This document shows, in pieces, positions 43,513 through 52,060 of a stretch of DNA of 64,000 bases (position 1 is the stretch's first letter; each line of letters begins with the position of its first letter). The notes under the pieces were generated by a model, which was not told the DNA's origin, ran no database searches, and saw only the letters and a list, made by a program, of their open reading frames with translations. A program made the translations under genes and the position numbers. The DNA comes from Rhodococcus sp. B50 (GTDB taxonomy: Bacteria; Actinomycetota; Actinomycetes; Mycobacteriales; Mycobacteriaceae), in contig NZ_WPAG02000002.1 of NCBI RefSeq assembly GCF_013602415.1, positions 4,777,480 through 4,841,479 of the forward strand, given 5' to 3'.

Positions 43513-45354
43513 ATGGCTCGTGCGGTCGGCATCGACCTCGGAACCACCAACTCGGTCGTTTCCGTTCTGGAAGGCGGCGAGCCCGTTGTGGTCGCCAACG
43601 CCGAGGGGTCCCGCACCACCCCGTCCGTCGTCGCATTCGCGAAGAACGGTGAGGTTCTGGTGGGCCAGCCCGCCAAGAACCAGGCGGTCACCAACGTCGA
43701 CCGCACCATCCGTTCGGTCAAGCGCCACATCGGCACGGACTGGACCGTGGCCATCGACGACAAGAAGTACACGCCGCAGGAGATCAGCGCCCGCACGCTG
43801 ATGAAGCTCAAGCGCGACGCCGAGGCGTACCTCGGTGAGGACATCACCGACGCGGTCATCACCGTCCCGGCGTACTTCAACGACGCCCAGCGTCAGGCGA
43901 CGAAGGAAGCCGGCACCATCGCCGGCCTCAACGTCCTGCGCATCGTCAACGAGCCCACCGCGGCCGCGCTCGCCTACGGCCTCGACAAGGGTGAGAAGGA
44001 ACAGACGATCCTCGTCTTCGACCTCGGTGGCGGCACCTTCGACGTGTCCCTCCTCGAGATCGGCGACGGCGTCGTCGAGGTCCGCGCGACCTCCGGCGAC
44101 AACCACCTCGGTGGCGACGACTGGGACGAGCGCGTCGTGAGCTGGCTCGTCGACAAGTTCAAGGCGCAGCACGGCGTCGACCTCACCAAGGACAAGATGG
44201 CGCTGCAGCGTCTGCGTGAGGCCGCCGAGAAGGCGAAGATCGAGCTGTCGTCCTCGCAGTCGACCTCGATCAACCTGCCGTACATCACGGTGGACGCCGA
44301 CAAGAACCCGCTGTTCCTCGACGAGCAGTTGTCCCGCTCGGAGTTCCAGAAGATCACCGGCGACCTCCTCGAGCGCACCCGCGCTCCGTTCCAGCAGGTC
44401 GTCAAGGACGCCGGCATCTCTGTCGGCGACATCGACCACGTCGTGCTGGTCGGCGGCTCGACCCGTATGCCCGCCGTCACCGACCTGGTGCGCGAGCTCA
44501 CCGGTGGCCGCGAGCCCAACAAGGGTGTGAACCCCGACGAGGTCGTCGCCGTGGGTGCCGCCCTGCAGGCCGGTGTCCTCAAGGGCGAGGTCAAGGACGT
44601 GCTCCTGCTGGACGTCACCCCGCTGTCGCTCGGTATCGAGACCAAGGGCGGCGTGATGACCAAGCTCATCGAGCGCAACACCACGATCCCGACCAAGCGC
44701 TCGGAGACCTTCACCACGGCCGACGACAACCAGCCGTCCGTGCAGATCCAGGTCTTCCAGGGTGAGCGTGAGATCGCGGCGCACAACAAGCTGCTCGGCT
44801 CCTTCGAGCTCGGCGGCATCGCCCCGGCTCCGCGCGGTGTCCCGCAGATCGAGGTGACCTTCGACATCGACGCCAACGGCATCGTCCACGTCACCGCCCG
44901 CGACAAGGGCACCGGCAAGGAGAACACGATCAAGATCCAGGAAGGCTCCGGCCTGTCCCAGGAGGAGATCGACCGGATGGTCAAGGACGCCGAGGCCCAC
45001 GCCGAGGAAGACCGCAAGCGTCGCGAGGAGGCCGAGGTCCGCAACCAGGCCGAGTCGCTCGTGCACCAGACCGAGAAGTTCATCAAGGAGAACGAGGACA
45101 AGGTGCCGGCCGACGTCAAGGAGAAGGTCGAGGCTGCCGTCAAGGAAGCCAACGACGCCCTCTCCGGCTCGGACATCAACGCGGTCAAGGCCGCCGTCGA
45201 GAAGCTCGCGACCGAGTCGCAGGCCCTCGGCCAGGCCATCTACGAGTCGCAGGCCGCCGACGGTGCCGCTGCCGGTGACGGCGCAGCTGCAGGTGCCGAC
45301 GACGTCGTCGACGCCGAGGTCGTCGACGAGCCGAGCGATTCGGAGAAGAAGTGA
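43513..45354 (+). CDS. dnaK: Chaperone DnaK (Hsp70)
   Basis: 613 residues from ATG 43513, preceded by GGAGGAAAA; longer in-frame readings upstream cross the HAIR sites. Canonical motifs: GIDLGTTNSVV, VFDLGGGTFDVSL, VVLVGGSTRMPAV. The substrate-binding domain follows, and the end is an Ala/Gly/Asp-rich tail finishing with Asp/Glu and lysines. ATP-dependent folding chaperone in the cytoplasm, working with DnaJ and GrpE encoded next. The stop overlaps the GTG of grpE by four bases. Expected to be repressed by HspR with DnaK as co-repressor, as in Streptomyces and mycobacteria. Confidence 0.98.
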   Translation: MARAVGIDLGTTNSVVSVLEGGEPVVVANAEGSRTTPSVVAFAKNGEVLVGQPAKNQAVTNVDRTIRSVKRHIGTDWTVAIDDKKYTPQEISARTLMKLKRDAEAYLGEDITDAVITVPAYFNDAQRQATKEAGTIAGLNVLRIVNEPTAAALAYGLDKGEKEQTILVFDLGGGTFDVSLLEIGDGVVEVRATSGDNHLGGDDWDERVVSWLVDKFKAQHGVDLTKDKMALQRLREAAEKAKIELSSSQSTSINLPYITVDADKNPLFLDEQLSRSEFQKITGDLLERTRAPFQQVVKDAGISVGDIDHVVLVGGSTRMPAVTDLVRELTGGREPNKGVNPDEVVAVGAALQAGVLKGEVKDVLLLDVTPLSLGIETKGGVMTKLIERNTTIPTKRSETFTTADDNQPSVQIQVFQGEREIAAHNKLLGSFELGGIAPAPRGVPQIEVTFDIDANGIVHVTARDKGTGKENTIKIQEGSGLSQEEIDRMVKDAEAHAEEDRKRREEAEVRNQAESLVHQTEKFIKENEDKVPADVKEKVEAAVKEANDALSGSDINAVKAAVEKLATESQALGQAIYESQAADGAAAGDGAAAGADDVVDAEVVDEPSDSEKK

Positions 45355-45983
45355 CTGCCGACAAGCCCGAGCAGGAACCGGTGACCGTCACCGACAAGCG
45401 ACGGATCGACCCCGAGACCTTCGAGGTGCGCGACCCGGCCGACGAGCCGCGCGCCGAGGAGGGTGAGGTGATCGAGTCGGTTCCTGCGGAGGGTGAGGCC
45501 GAGAAGGCCGAGCAGACCGAGGGACAGTCGCAGGAGGCGAAGGAACTCGCCGAGCGCACCGCCGACCTGCAACGGGTGAGCGCGGAGTTCGCGAACTACC
45601 GGCGCCGCGCCGAGGCGCAGCGCACGGCCGTCGCGGAGGAGGCCAAGGCCTCCGTCGCAGCGAAGTTCCTCGACGTCCTCGACGACCTCGACCGGGCCCG
45701 TGCCCACGGCGACCTCGAGTCGGGTCCGTTGAAGGCATTGTCCGACAAGCTCACCGGCGTGTTCGACTCCCTCGGGCTGGCTGCATTCGGTGTCGAGGGC
45801 GATGCCTTCGATCCCGAACTGCACGAGGCCGTCCAGATGGAAGGCGACGGCAACCATCCGGTACTCGGGGCGGTGCTCCGTAAGGGCTACCGCTTCGGCG
45901 ACCGCATCCTGCGGCACGCGATGGTGACGGTGACCGACGGCGATCCGGTGGATACGCCGTCGGGCGGGTCCGGCACAGAGTAA
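45351..45983 (+). CDS. grpE: Nucleotide exchange factor GrpE
   Basis: 210 residues from GTG 45351 overlapping the dnaK stop. An acidic, disordered N-terminal region (about 60 residues) precedes the long dimerising helix (LAERTADLQRVSAEFANYRRR) and the beta domain (ALGVEGDAFDPELHEAVQ-type motif, here FGVEGDAFDPELHEAVQ). It releases ADP from DnaK. Second gene of the operon, 32 bases before dnaJ. Confidence 0.97.
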   Translation: MTADKPEQEPVTVTDKRRIDPETFEVRDPADEPRAEEGEVIESVPAEGEAEKAEQTEGQSQEAKELAERTADLQRVSAEFANYRRRAEAQRTAVAEEAKASVAAKFLDVLDDLDRARAHGDLESGPLKALSDKLTGVFDSLGLAAFGVEGDAFDPELHEAVQMEGDGNHPVLGAVLRKGYRFGDRILRHAMVTVTDGDPVDTPSGGSGTE

Positions 45984-46015
45984 GAACAAGAAGACGCGAG
46001 AGGAGGAGACGCCCG

Positions 46016-47197
46016 GTGAGCCAGCGGGAGTGGATCGAGAAGGACTTCTACAAGGACCTGGGCGTCTCCCCCGACGCGACGCAGGACGAGATCAAGAAGG
46101 CCTACCGGAAACTGGCACGGGATCTGCATCCCGATGCCAACCACGGTGACGCGAAGGCCGAAGAGCGCTTCAAGGCCGTCAGCGAGGCCAACGCCGTCCT
46201 GTCGGATCCGGCCAAGCGCAAGGAATACGACGAGACCCGGCGCATGTTCGCCTCCGGTGGTTTCCCCGGCGGCGGTGGCTTCCATGCCGGCACCGGTGGT
46301 TTCTCCGGCGGCACCGGAGCGACCTTCGACATCGGCGACCTGTTCGGCGGTGGCGGCGGCGACGGCGGGCTCGGCGACCTGTTCGGCGGACTGTTCAACC
46401 GCGCCGGTGGTGGCACCGCTTCCACCGCCGGCCGTTCGCGTCCGCGCCGCGGGTCCGATGTCGAGACCGAGACGACCCTCGACTTCCGCGACGCCGTTCG
46501 AGGCGTCACTGTTCCCCTGCGGATGACCAGCCCGGCGCCGTGCACCACCTGCCACGGCAGCGGTGCCCAGCCGGGGACGAGTCCGCGGGTGTGCCCGAAC
46601 TGCAACGGAAGCGGTGTCGTATCCCGCAACCAGGGGGCGTTCGGTTTCTCCGAGCCCTGCGACGACTGCCGGGGCAGCGGATCGATCATCGACAATCCCT
46701 GCACCGACTGCCGCGGCACCGGTGTCCAGAACCGCACTCGCACCATCACCGTGCGCGTGCCCGCCGGCATCAAGGACGGTTCGCGTATCCGTCTCGCCGG
46801 CCAGGGTGAGGCCGGATTGCGCGGTGCCCCGTCGGGCGATCTGTTCGTGACGGTGCACGTGCGACCGGACCGCGTGTTCGGCCGTGAGGGCGACGACCTC
46901 ACCCTCGTGCTGCCCGTCAGTTACGGCGAACTCGTCCTGGGCGCGACCGTCTCGGTGCCGACGCTCGACGGCCGGGTCGGACTGAAGATTCCCGCGGGAA
47001 CGGCAGACGGTCGGGTGCTGCGCGTGCGTGGCCGTGGCGTTCCCAAGCGCGGTGGCGGCGCCGGAGATCTGCTCGTGACCGTGAAGGTCGCGATCCCGCA
47101 GAATCTCGACGAGAAGGCGACAGAAGCACTTCACAACTATCTTCGTGCAGAAGAGGCAGGCGGTTTCGATCCTCGAGAGGGATGGGCAGGTGCGTGA
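46016..47197 (+). CDS. dnaJ: Co-chaperone DnaJ (Hsp40)
   Basis: 393 residues from GTG 46016, preceded by GAGGAGGAG. J-domain with HPD (RDLHPDANHG), Gly/Phe-rich linker, and four zinc motifs CxxCxGxG (CTTCHGSG, CPNCNGSG, CDDCRGSG, CTDCRGTG), then the C-terminal substrate-binding domain. It stimulates DnaK ATPase and delivers substrates. The stop overlaps the ATG of hspR by one base. This is the hspR-linked copy (DnaJ1 type). Confidence 0.97.
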   Translation: MSQREWIEKDFYKDLGVSPDATQDEIKKAYRKLARDLHPDANHGDAKAEERFKAVSEANAVLSDPAKRKEYDETRRMFASGGFPGGGGFHAGTGGFSGGTGATFDIGDLFGGGGGDGGLGDLFGGLFNRAGGGTASTAGRSRPRRGSDVETETTLDFRDAVRGVTVPLRMTSPAPCTTCHGSGAQPGTSPRVCPNCNGSGVVSRNQGAFGFSEPCDDCRGSGSIIDNPCTDCRGTGVQNRTRTITVRVPAGIKDGSRIRLAGQGEAGLRGAPSGDLFVTVHVRPDRVFGREGDDLTLVLPVSYGELVLGATVSVPTLDGRVGLKIPAGTADGRVLRVRGRGVPKRGGGAGDLLVTVKVAIPQNLDEKATEALHNYLRAEEAGGFDPREGWAGA

Positions 47198-47601
47198 TGA
47201 GCGAGACGAGAATGCCGCGGGATCTGTCACCGGACCCCGATGCGCGCGTCTACGTCATCTCGGTGGCAGCAGAACTCGCCGGGATGCACGCGCAGACGCT
47301 GCGTAACTACGACCGACTCGGACTCGTCACCCCGCACCGCACCAGCGGCGGCGGCCGCCGGTATTCGCCGCGCGACGTCGAACTGCTGCGCGAGGTGCAG
47401 CGCCTCTCCCAGGACGAAGGTGTCAACCTCGCCGGGATCAAGCGGATCATCGAATTGACCAACCAGGTCGAGGCGCTGCAGCATCGCGTCGCCGAACTCA
47501 ACGCCGAGGTCGTGCAGTTGCGTTCGACGCGCGGCGATCTGGTGCCGGTGGCGCGCAGCAACGCCCTCGTGGTCTGGAAGCCGCGCAACAGACGGGACTG
47601 A
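47197..47601 (+). CDS. hspR: Heat-shock repressor HspR (MerR family)
   Basis: 134 residues from ATG 47197. N-terminal MerR-type winged helix (YVISVAAELAGMHAQTLRNYDRLGLVTPHRTSGG in parts), then a coiled-coil region (IIELTNQVEALQHRVAELNAEVVQL) and a short basic C-terminal end. It binds HAIR inverted repeats, which are seen upstream of dnaK and clpB in this window, and so represses its own operon and clpB when DnaK is free. A three-copy 25-base repeat follows the gene. Confidence 0.95.
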   Translation: MSETRMPRDLSPDPDARVYVISVAAELAGMHAQTLRNYDRLGLVTPHRTSGGGRRYSPRDVELLREVQRLSQDEGVNLAGIKRIIELTNQVEALQHRVAELNAEVVQLRSTRGDLVPVARSNALVVWKPRNRRD

Positions 47602-47675
47602 CCGCACCGCGGTCGAGCGGGACCGACCGCACCGCGGTCGAGCGGGACCGACCGCACCGCGGTCGAGCGGGACTG
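47601..47675. repeat. Three tandem 25-base repeats after hspR
   Basis: The unit ACCGCACCGCGGTCGAGCGG plus GACCG is repeated exactly at 47601 and 47626 and again at 47651, where the last five bases change to GACTG. Each unit holds the palindrome ACCGCGGT. It starts at the hspR stop codon and may act as the operon's end stem or be a slippage product. Confidence 0.85.
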
Positions 47676-47736
47676 ATCGGACGATTTTCTCCCGCACAGC
47701 GAGACGAGCGTGTCGCGACCCTTCGCCTCCTGCCTA

Positions 47737-47754
47737 GTGTGGCGTGTTCCACAC
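47737..47754. promoter_or_regulatory. Palindrome upstream of KstD-like gene A
   Basis: GTGTGG (47737-47742), CGTGTT, CCACAC (47749-47754), 26 bases before ATG 47780. Operator candidate; it does not match the KstR consensus. Confidence 0.4.
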
Positions 47755-47779
47755 GAACGGTCGACGGAAGGCAGCAGTC

Positions 47780-49315
47780 ATGGCGGAGTGGGCGGAAGAA
47801 TGCGACGTCCTCGTGGTGGGGTCGGGAGCCGGAGGGTGCTGCGGTGCGTACACCGCTGCACGTGAAGGACTCTCGGTGATCCTCGTCGAGGCGTCCGAGT
47901 ACTTCGGCGGCACCACGGCGTATTCCGGTGGCGGGGGTGTCTGGTTTCCCACCAACGCGGTCCTGCAGCGTGCCGGTGACGACGACACCATCGAGGACGC
48001 GCTGACCTACTACCACGCGGTCGTCGGCGACCGCACCCCGCGCGAGCTGCAGGAAGCCTATGTCCGCGGCGGCGCCCCATTGATCGACTACCTGGAATCC
48101 GACGACGACCTCGAATTCATGGTCTATCCGTGGCCCGACTACTTCGGCAAGGCCCCGAAGGCCCGTGCCCAGGGCCGTCATATCGTTCCGTCGCCGATGC
48201 CCGTCGCCGACGATCTCGAACTCAACGAGTCGATCCGTGGCCCGCTCGGCCGCGAACGCAACGGTGAGGCTCTGCCCGATGTGCTCATCGGTGGTCGCGC
48301 CCTCGTCGGCCGATTCATCATCGCCATGCGCAAGTACCCGAATGTGGAGCTGCACCGGAACACCCCGCTCGAGGAACTGATCGTCGAGGACGGTGTGGTG
48401 GTGGGCGCGATCGTCGAGAACGACGGTGAGCGGCGGGCGATCCGCGCTCGCAAGGGTGTCGTCCTCGCCGCCGGCGGTTTCGATCAGAACGACGAGATGC
48501 GCAGTAAGTACGGCGTGCCGGGCGCTGCGCGGGACTCCATGGGTCCGTGGTCGAATCTCGGCAAAGCACACCAGGCGGGTATCGCCGTGGGCGCCGATGT
48601 GGATCTGATGGGCGAGGCCTGGTGGTCGCCGGGTCTGACCCATCCGGACGGACGCTCGGCGTTCGCACTGTGCTTCACCGGCGGCATCTTCGTCGACCAG
48701 GACGGCAAGCGGTTCACCAACGAGTACGCGCCCTACGACCGACTGGGCCGTGATGTCATCGCCCGCATGGAGCGCGGTGAGATGACCTTGCCGTTCTGGA
48801 TGATCTACGACGACCGGCGCGGCGCGGTTCCGCCGGTCGGGGCGACGAATGTGCCTCTCGTCGAGACCGAGAAGTACATCGACGCGGGGCTGTGGAAGAC
48901 CGCCGACAGCCTGGAGGAACTCGCCGAGAAGATCGGAGTGCCTGCCGAGACCCTGCAGGCGTCCGTGGCGCGATGGAACGAGTTGGCCGCGAAGGGCGTC
49001 GACGAGGACTTCGGCCGCGGTGACGAGCCGTACGATCTGGCCTTCACCGGCGGCGGGTCCGCACTGGTTCCGATCGAACAGGGACCGTTCCACGCGGCGC
49101 AGTTCGGCATCTCGGACCTCGGCACCAAGGGCGGGTTGCGGACCGACACGGTCGGCCGTGTGCTCGACGGCAACGGCGAACCGATCCCCGGGCTGTACGC
49201 GGCGGGCAACACGATGGCCGCACCGAGCGGCACCGTCTACCCCGGCGGCGGCAATCCCATCGGCGCGAGCGCGTTGTTCGCACACCTGTCCGTGATGGAC
49301 GCGGCGACGCGCTGA
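47780..49315 (+). CDS. KstD-family FAD-dependent ketosteroid dehydrogenase-like protein A
   Basis: 511 residues from ATG 47780 with GGAAGG before it. N-terminal FAD-binding motif VVGSGAGGCCGAYTAARE and EASEYFGGTTAYSGGG; FAD contact AAGGFDQN; late TVYPGGGNPIGAS, matching the Tyr...Gly active-site region of 3-ketosteroid-delta1-dehydrogenases. RFTNEYAPY may supply the second active-site tyrosine. The family inserts a C1-C2 double bond into 3-ketosteroids. Family members include several paralogues in rhodococci, and some act on other ketones. The neighbouring isomerase and second KstD support steroid work. The exact substrate is inferred. Confidence 0.82.
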   Translation: MAEWAEECDVLVVGSGAGGCCGAYTAAREGLSVILVEASEYFGGTTAYSGGGGVWFPTNAVLQRAGDDDTIEDALTYYHAVVGDRTPRELQEAYVRGGAPLIDYLESDDDLEFMVYPWPDYFGKAPKARAQGRHIVPSPMPVADDLELNESIRGPLGRERNGEALPDVLIGGRALVGRFIIAMRKYPNVELHRNTPLEELIVEDGVVVGAIVENDGERRAIRARKGVVLAAGGFDQNDEMRSKYGVPGAARDSMGPWSNLGKAHQAGIAVGADVDLMGEAWWSPGLTHPDGRSAFALCFTGGIFVDQDGKRFTNEYAPYDRLGRDVIARMERGEMTLPFWMIYDDRRGAVPPVGATNVPLVETEKYIDAGLWKTADSLEELAEKIGVPAETLQASVARWNELAAKGVDEDFGRGDEPYDLAFTGGGSALVPIEQGPFHAAQFGISDLGTKGGLRTDTVGRVLDGNGEPIPGLYAAGNTMAAPSGTVYPGGGNPIGASALFAHLSVMDAATR

Positions 49316-49329
49316 CGCATATACGACCG

Positions 49330-49363
49330 GGCCCGGAGGGATACGCAGGTATCCCTCCGGGCC
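49330..49363. terminator. Bidirectional terminator hairpin
   Basis: Arms 49330-49344 and 49349-49363 (GGCCCGGAGGGATAC/GTATCCCTCCGGGCC) are perfect over 15 bases with a 4-base loop. It lies between the convergent KstD-like gene and the small secreted-protein gene. Confidence 0.85.
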
Positions 49364-49372
49364 GGGGTCGTG

Positions 49373-49825
49373 TCAGGGACGGGTGACGGCGAAGTCCGCT
49401 GTCATGAACGGATATCCGTCCTCCACGGTCGTCGCGACCGCGAATCCGTGCCGGTTGACGCCTTCGATGTGGGTGCCGTCGCCGTTCGCGACGCCTGTGC
49501 CGTAGTTGTTGGCCATGAGCGCCACGGTCGCGTCGCCGGGCATCGTGTAGTCGATCTGGATTCCGAACCCGCGCCGGTCGGCACTGCTCGCCGACACCGT
49601 CTCGGTGGAGCGGGCCGGAACCACGGTGGCCGGTTCGTCCACCCACGTGCCGTAGGGATTGTCCTTCGACGTGAGGACCATCGGTGCGTCGGTGTCGTTG
49701 TGGATCGTCACCGAGATGGTGGGTCCGTCGGTGGGTAGCGAATCGGCGGTCGCGGTGGCCGGTGCGGTGAGTGCCGCCGCAGCGGCGAGAACTGCTGCGG
49801 CGACAGCGCGGGTGCGGTACATCAT
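49373..49825 (-). CDS. Small secreted beta-rich protein, unknown family
   Basis: 150 residues from ATG 49825 (or 49822). A longer in-frame start at 49858 would put 11 polar residues before the signal. The signal peptide runs through AVAAAVLAAAAALTAPATATADS. The mature part (about 115 residues) has no cysteine and repeated short beta strands (TISVTIHNDTDAPMVL, GFGIQIDYTMPGDATVALM), somewhat like aegerolysin-type or other beta-sandwich proteins, but I cannot place it. No operon partner is clear; about 96 bases separate it from the next leftward gene. Confidence 0.65.
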   Translation of the reverse strand: MMYRTRAVAAAVLAAAAALTAPATATADSLPTDGPTISVTIHNDTDAPMVLTSKDNPYGTWVDEPATVVPARSTETVSASSADRRGFGIQIDYTMPGDATVALMANNYGTGVANGDGTHIEGVNRHGFAVATTVEDGYPFMTADFAVTRP

Positions 49826-49921
49826 CGTGCTCCTGGCGGTTGACGACTCGTGGTTCACAGCCGTGCCTGGCCGGCCGCCAAAGTGTACCCGCCGGTAGCC
49901 TGACGCGTCAGTCTTCGACGA

Positions 49922-50911
49922 TCACGCCGGGACCAGGTCGCTGACCTGGGCAAGTAGTTCGAGCGAGCGCAGCCACGCCTCGCGTCCGGGTGCCGACGAC
50001 ACGACGATCAGTTCGTCGGCCTGCGCGCGTTCGGTGAACCGGTCGAGGTACTCGCGTACCTCCTCCGGCGTACCCACGGCGGTGTACCGGAGCATCTCGA
50101 GCACCTGCATGCCGGCGGGGGAGTCGAGCAGCATGTCGATCTCCTCCTCGGTGAAGGTGCGTCCGCGTCCGACCATCTGCACGACCCGTGCGCGCTTGGT
50201 CGCCTCGAGCAGGGACTGTGCTTCTTCGGTGGTGTCGGCGGCGATCACACCGACTCCCGCGATCACGTGCGGCTCCGGATGGTCGGGGGAGGGCTGGAAC
50301 TCGCGGCGGTACAGTCGCACCGCGTCCTCGAGTGCCTGCGGCGCGAAATGCGACGCGAACGCATACGGAAGCCCGAGCAGCGCAGCGAGTTTTGCCCCGA
50401 ACAGCGACGACCCCAGGATGTACAGCGGCACGTCGGTGCCCTTACCGGGAATCGCGTCGACTCCCGGTATCCGCGACTCGCCCTTCAGGTAGGCCTGTAG
50501 TTCGAGGACGTCCTGCGGGAAGCTGTCGGCCGACGTCGGGTCGCGTCGCAGCGCGCGCATCGTCTTCTGATCGCTGCCCGGCGCGCGCCCGAGACCGAGA
50601 TCGATGCGGCCGGGGTGCAGCGTGGCGAGGGTGCCGAATTGTTCGGCGATGGTCAGCGGCGAATGGTTGGGCAGCATGATGCCGCCCGCGCCGAGGCGGA
50701 TCGACGAGGTGTGCGCGGCGACGTGCGCGATGAGCACGCTCGTCGCCGACGAGGCGATCGTCGGCATGTTGTGGTGCTCGGCGTACCAGATCCGCTTGTA
50801 GCCCCACTGCTCGGCGAGCTGGGCCATCTTCACGCTGGCGTCGAAGCTCTCGCGGGCGGTCTCGCCCTTGCCGATGTGGGCGAGGTCGAGGATGGAGAGG
50901 GGAACGGTCAC
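49922..50911 (-). CDS. Luciferase-like (LLM class) FMN-dependent monooxygenase
   Basis: 329 residues from GTG 50911 with GAAGGAC upstream; an in-frame ATG at 50956 lacks a good site. Typical motifs: SILDLAHIGKGET, YAEHHNMPTIASSA, GAGGIMLPNHSPL, GRIDLGLGRAPGSDQ. These belong to the bacterial-luciferase TIM-barrel family that uses reduced FMN (group with LuxAB-like 'alkanal monooxygenase alpha' annotation). A flavin reductase gene lies 82 bases upstream in the same direction, suggesting a two-component monooxygenase. Substrate unknown; the steroid context suggests a ring or side-chain ketone. Confidence 0.85.
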   Translation of the reverse strand: MTVPLSILDLAHIGKGETARESFDASVKMAQLAEQWGYKRIWYAEHHNMPTIASSATSVLIAHVAAHTSSIRLGAGGIMLPNHSPLTIAEQFGTLATLHPGRIDLGLGRAPGSDQKTMRALRRDPTSADSFPQDVLELQAYLKGESRIPGVDAIPGKGTDVPLYILGSSLFGAKLAALLGLPYAFASHFAPQALEDAVRLYRREFQPSPDHPEPHVIAGVGVIAADTTEEAQSLLEATKRARVVQMVGRGRTFTEEEIDMLLDSPAGMQVLEMLRYTAVGTPEEVREYLDRFTERAQADELIVVSSAPGREAWLRSLELLAQVSDLVPA

Positions 50912-50993
50912 CGGTAGTCCTTCGCGTCGGGGCCCGGTATCGGCCGCCGGGCACACCTTCGGAGCAACCTCGGCCGGTGACCGTCTATTCCCG

Positions 50994-51488
50994 TCACCTC
51001 CGTTCGAAACCGCCGTAGGTTCCCTGGAAGAACAACAGAGGGCCGTTGGTGTGCAGCGATGTCAGGCCGGTGACCCGGGCCAGCACGATCGTGTGGTCGC
51101 CGGCGTCGTACTCGGTCTCGACGGTCGCCTCGACCCGCGCGAGAGCTCCCTTGATGGCAGGCGCACCGTTGTCGCCCGGCTCCCAGTGCACGCCGCGGAA
51201 CTTGTTCCCACCGCTCACCGCGAACGCACCACACAGCGTGCGTTGGCTCTCGGACAGGACGTTGACGGCCAGGGTGCCCACCTCACGGATCTTCGGCCAG
51301 GTCGTCGACGTGCGTGCGGGGCAGAACGAGATGAGCGGCGGATCCAGCGATACGGACACGAACGACTGGCATGCGAACCCGAGAGGTTCGTCGCCGTCGA
51401 GAGCCGTGATCACGGTGACTCCCGTGCAGAAATTGCTCATCACGTCGCGGATCCGTCGAGGATCCAGCACCGCATGCTCGGCTGTCAT
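50994..51488 (-). CDS. Flavin reductase (HsaB-like family)
   Basis: 164 residues from ATG 51488 with AGGAGA upstream. Motifs FCTGVTVITALDGDEPLG, GFACQSFVSVSLDPPLISF and FRGVHWEPG fit the small flavin:NAD(P)H reductases that feed reduced flavin to a separate monooxygenase. HsaB does this for the steroid A-ring hydroxylase HsaA. Here the nearest partner is the LLM-class monooxygenase downstream. It is cytoplasmic and in the middle of a four-gene leftward series. Confidence 0.88.
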   Translation of the reverse strand: MTAEHAVLDPRRIRDVMSNFCTGVTVITALDGDEPLGFACQSFVSVSLDPPLISFCPARTSTTWPKIREVGTLAVNVLSESQRTLCGAFAVSGGNKFRGVHWEPGDNGAPAIKGALARVEATVETEYDAGDHTIVLARVTGLTSLHTNGPLLFFQGTYGGFERR

Positions 51489-51569
51489 CGAGAAATCTCC
51501 TATCGGTCGGCGTTCGTTCCAGTGTCCGTCACCGACGGCACAGTGTGCGAACCGTGTCCCGCCGACCGG

Positions 51570-51959
51570 TCAGCGAACACGCATGTCGCCGGGAGCCCAG
51601 ACGGCCCGCATGCTGGTGATGCGTCCCTCGTCGTCGAAGGTCATGACGTCGATCGGTTCGACTTCGTAGGTCTGCCCGCCCGCCTTCGTAACCACTCGGA
51701 AGTGGAAGGCCGCGGTCGACCCGCTGATCCTCAGCGTGAGCAGTTCGGTGGTGTTCTCCGTGGCCTCGACACCCTTGTAGAACTCGGCGATGGCTGCCTT
51801 GCCGACGCGGGGTTCGCTGCCGGCAGGATCTTCCAGGGTGGCGTCCTCGACGTACAGTGCGGCGATGTCGGCGGCAACACCGGCGGCGACGGCGTCGAGA
51901 TAGGCGTGCACGGTGGCGCGGATGCGCTGTGTACGGGCGTCGGCGTCGGAAACGGTCAC
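51570..51959 (-). CDS. Steroid delta5-isomerase (ketosteroid isomerase)
   Basis: 129 residues from GTG 51959 with AGGAG upstream; longer in-frame readings are shadows. Alignment by eye with the Comamonas testosteroni enzyme is strong: ATLEDPAGSEPRVGKAAI against ATVEDPVGSEPRSGTAAI, and VEPIDVMTF against VAPIDHFRF. Catalytic residues are conserved: Tyr20 (Comamonas Tyr14), Asp44 (Asp38), Asp104 (Asp99). It should move the C5-C6 double bond of 3-oxo-delta5-steroids to C4-C5, producing the substrate of KstD enzymes. It is in the same leftward series as a flavin reductase and two LLM-class genes. Confidence 0.88.
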   Translation of the reverse strand: MTVSDADARTQRIRATVHAYLDAVAAGVAADIAALYVEDATLEDPAGSEPRVGKAAIAEFYKGVEATENTTELLTLRISGSTAAFHFRVVTKAGGQTYEVEPIDVMTFDDEGRITSMRAVWAPGDMRVR

Positions 51960-52060
51960 GGTCGCTCCTGTGTGGTGCGGGACGAAAGGTGTCGCGCCGA
52001 CGCTAGCGACCTCTCGGCGCCCGGCATCGATGCTCTCCCGGCCAGCGGGAGATGTCGGGG

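Noticed and set aside
47601..47675. CRISPR array
   Set aside because: The 25-base units are directly abutting with no spacers and no cas genes; a simple tandem repeat.
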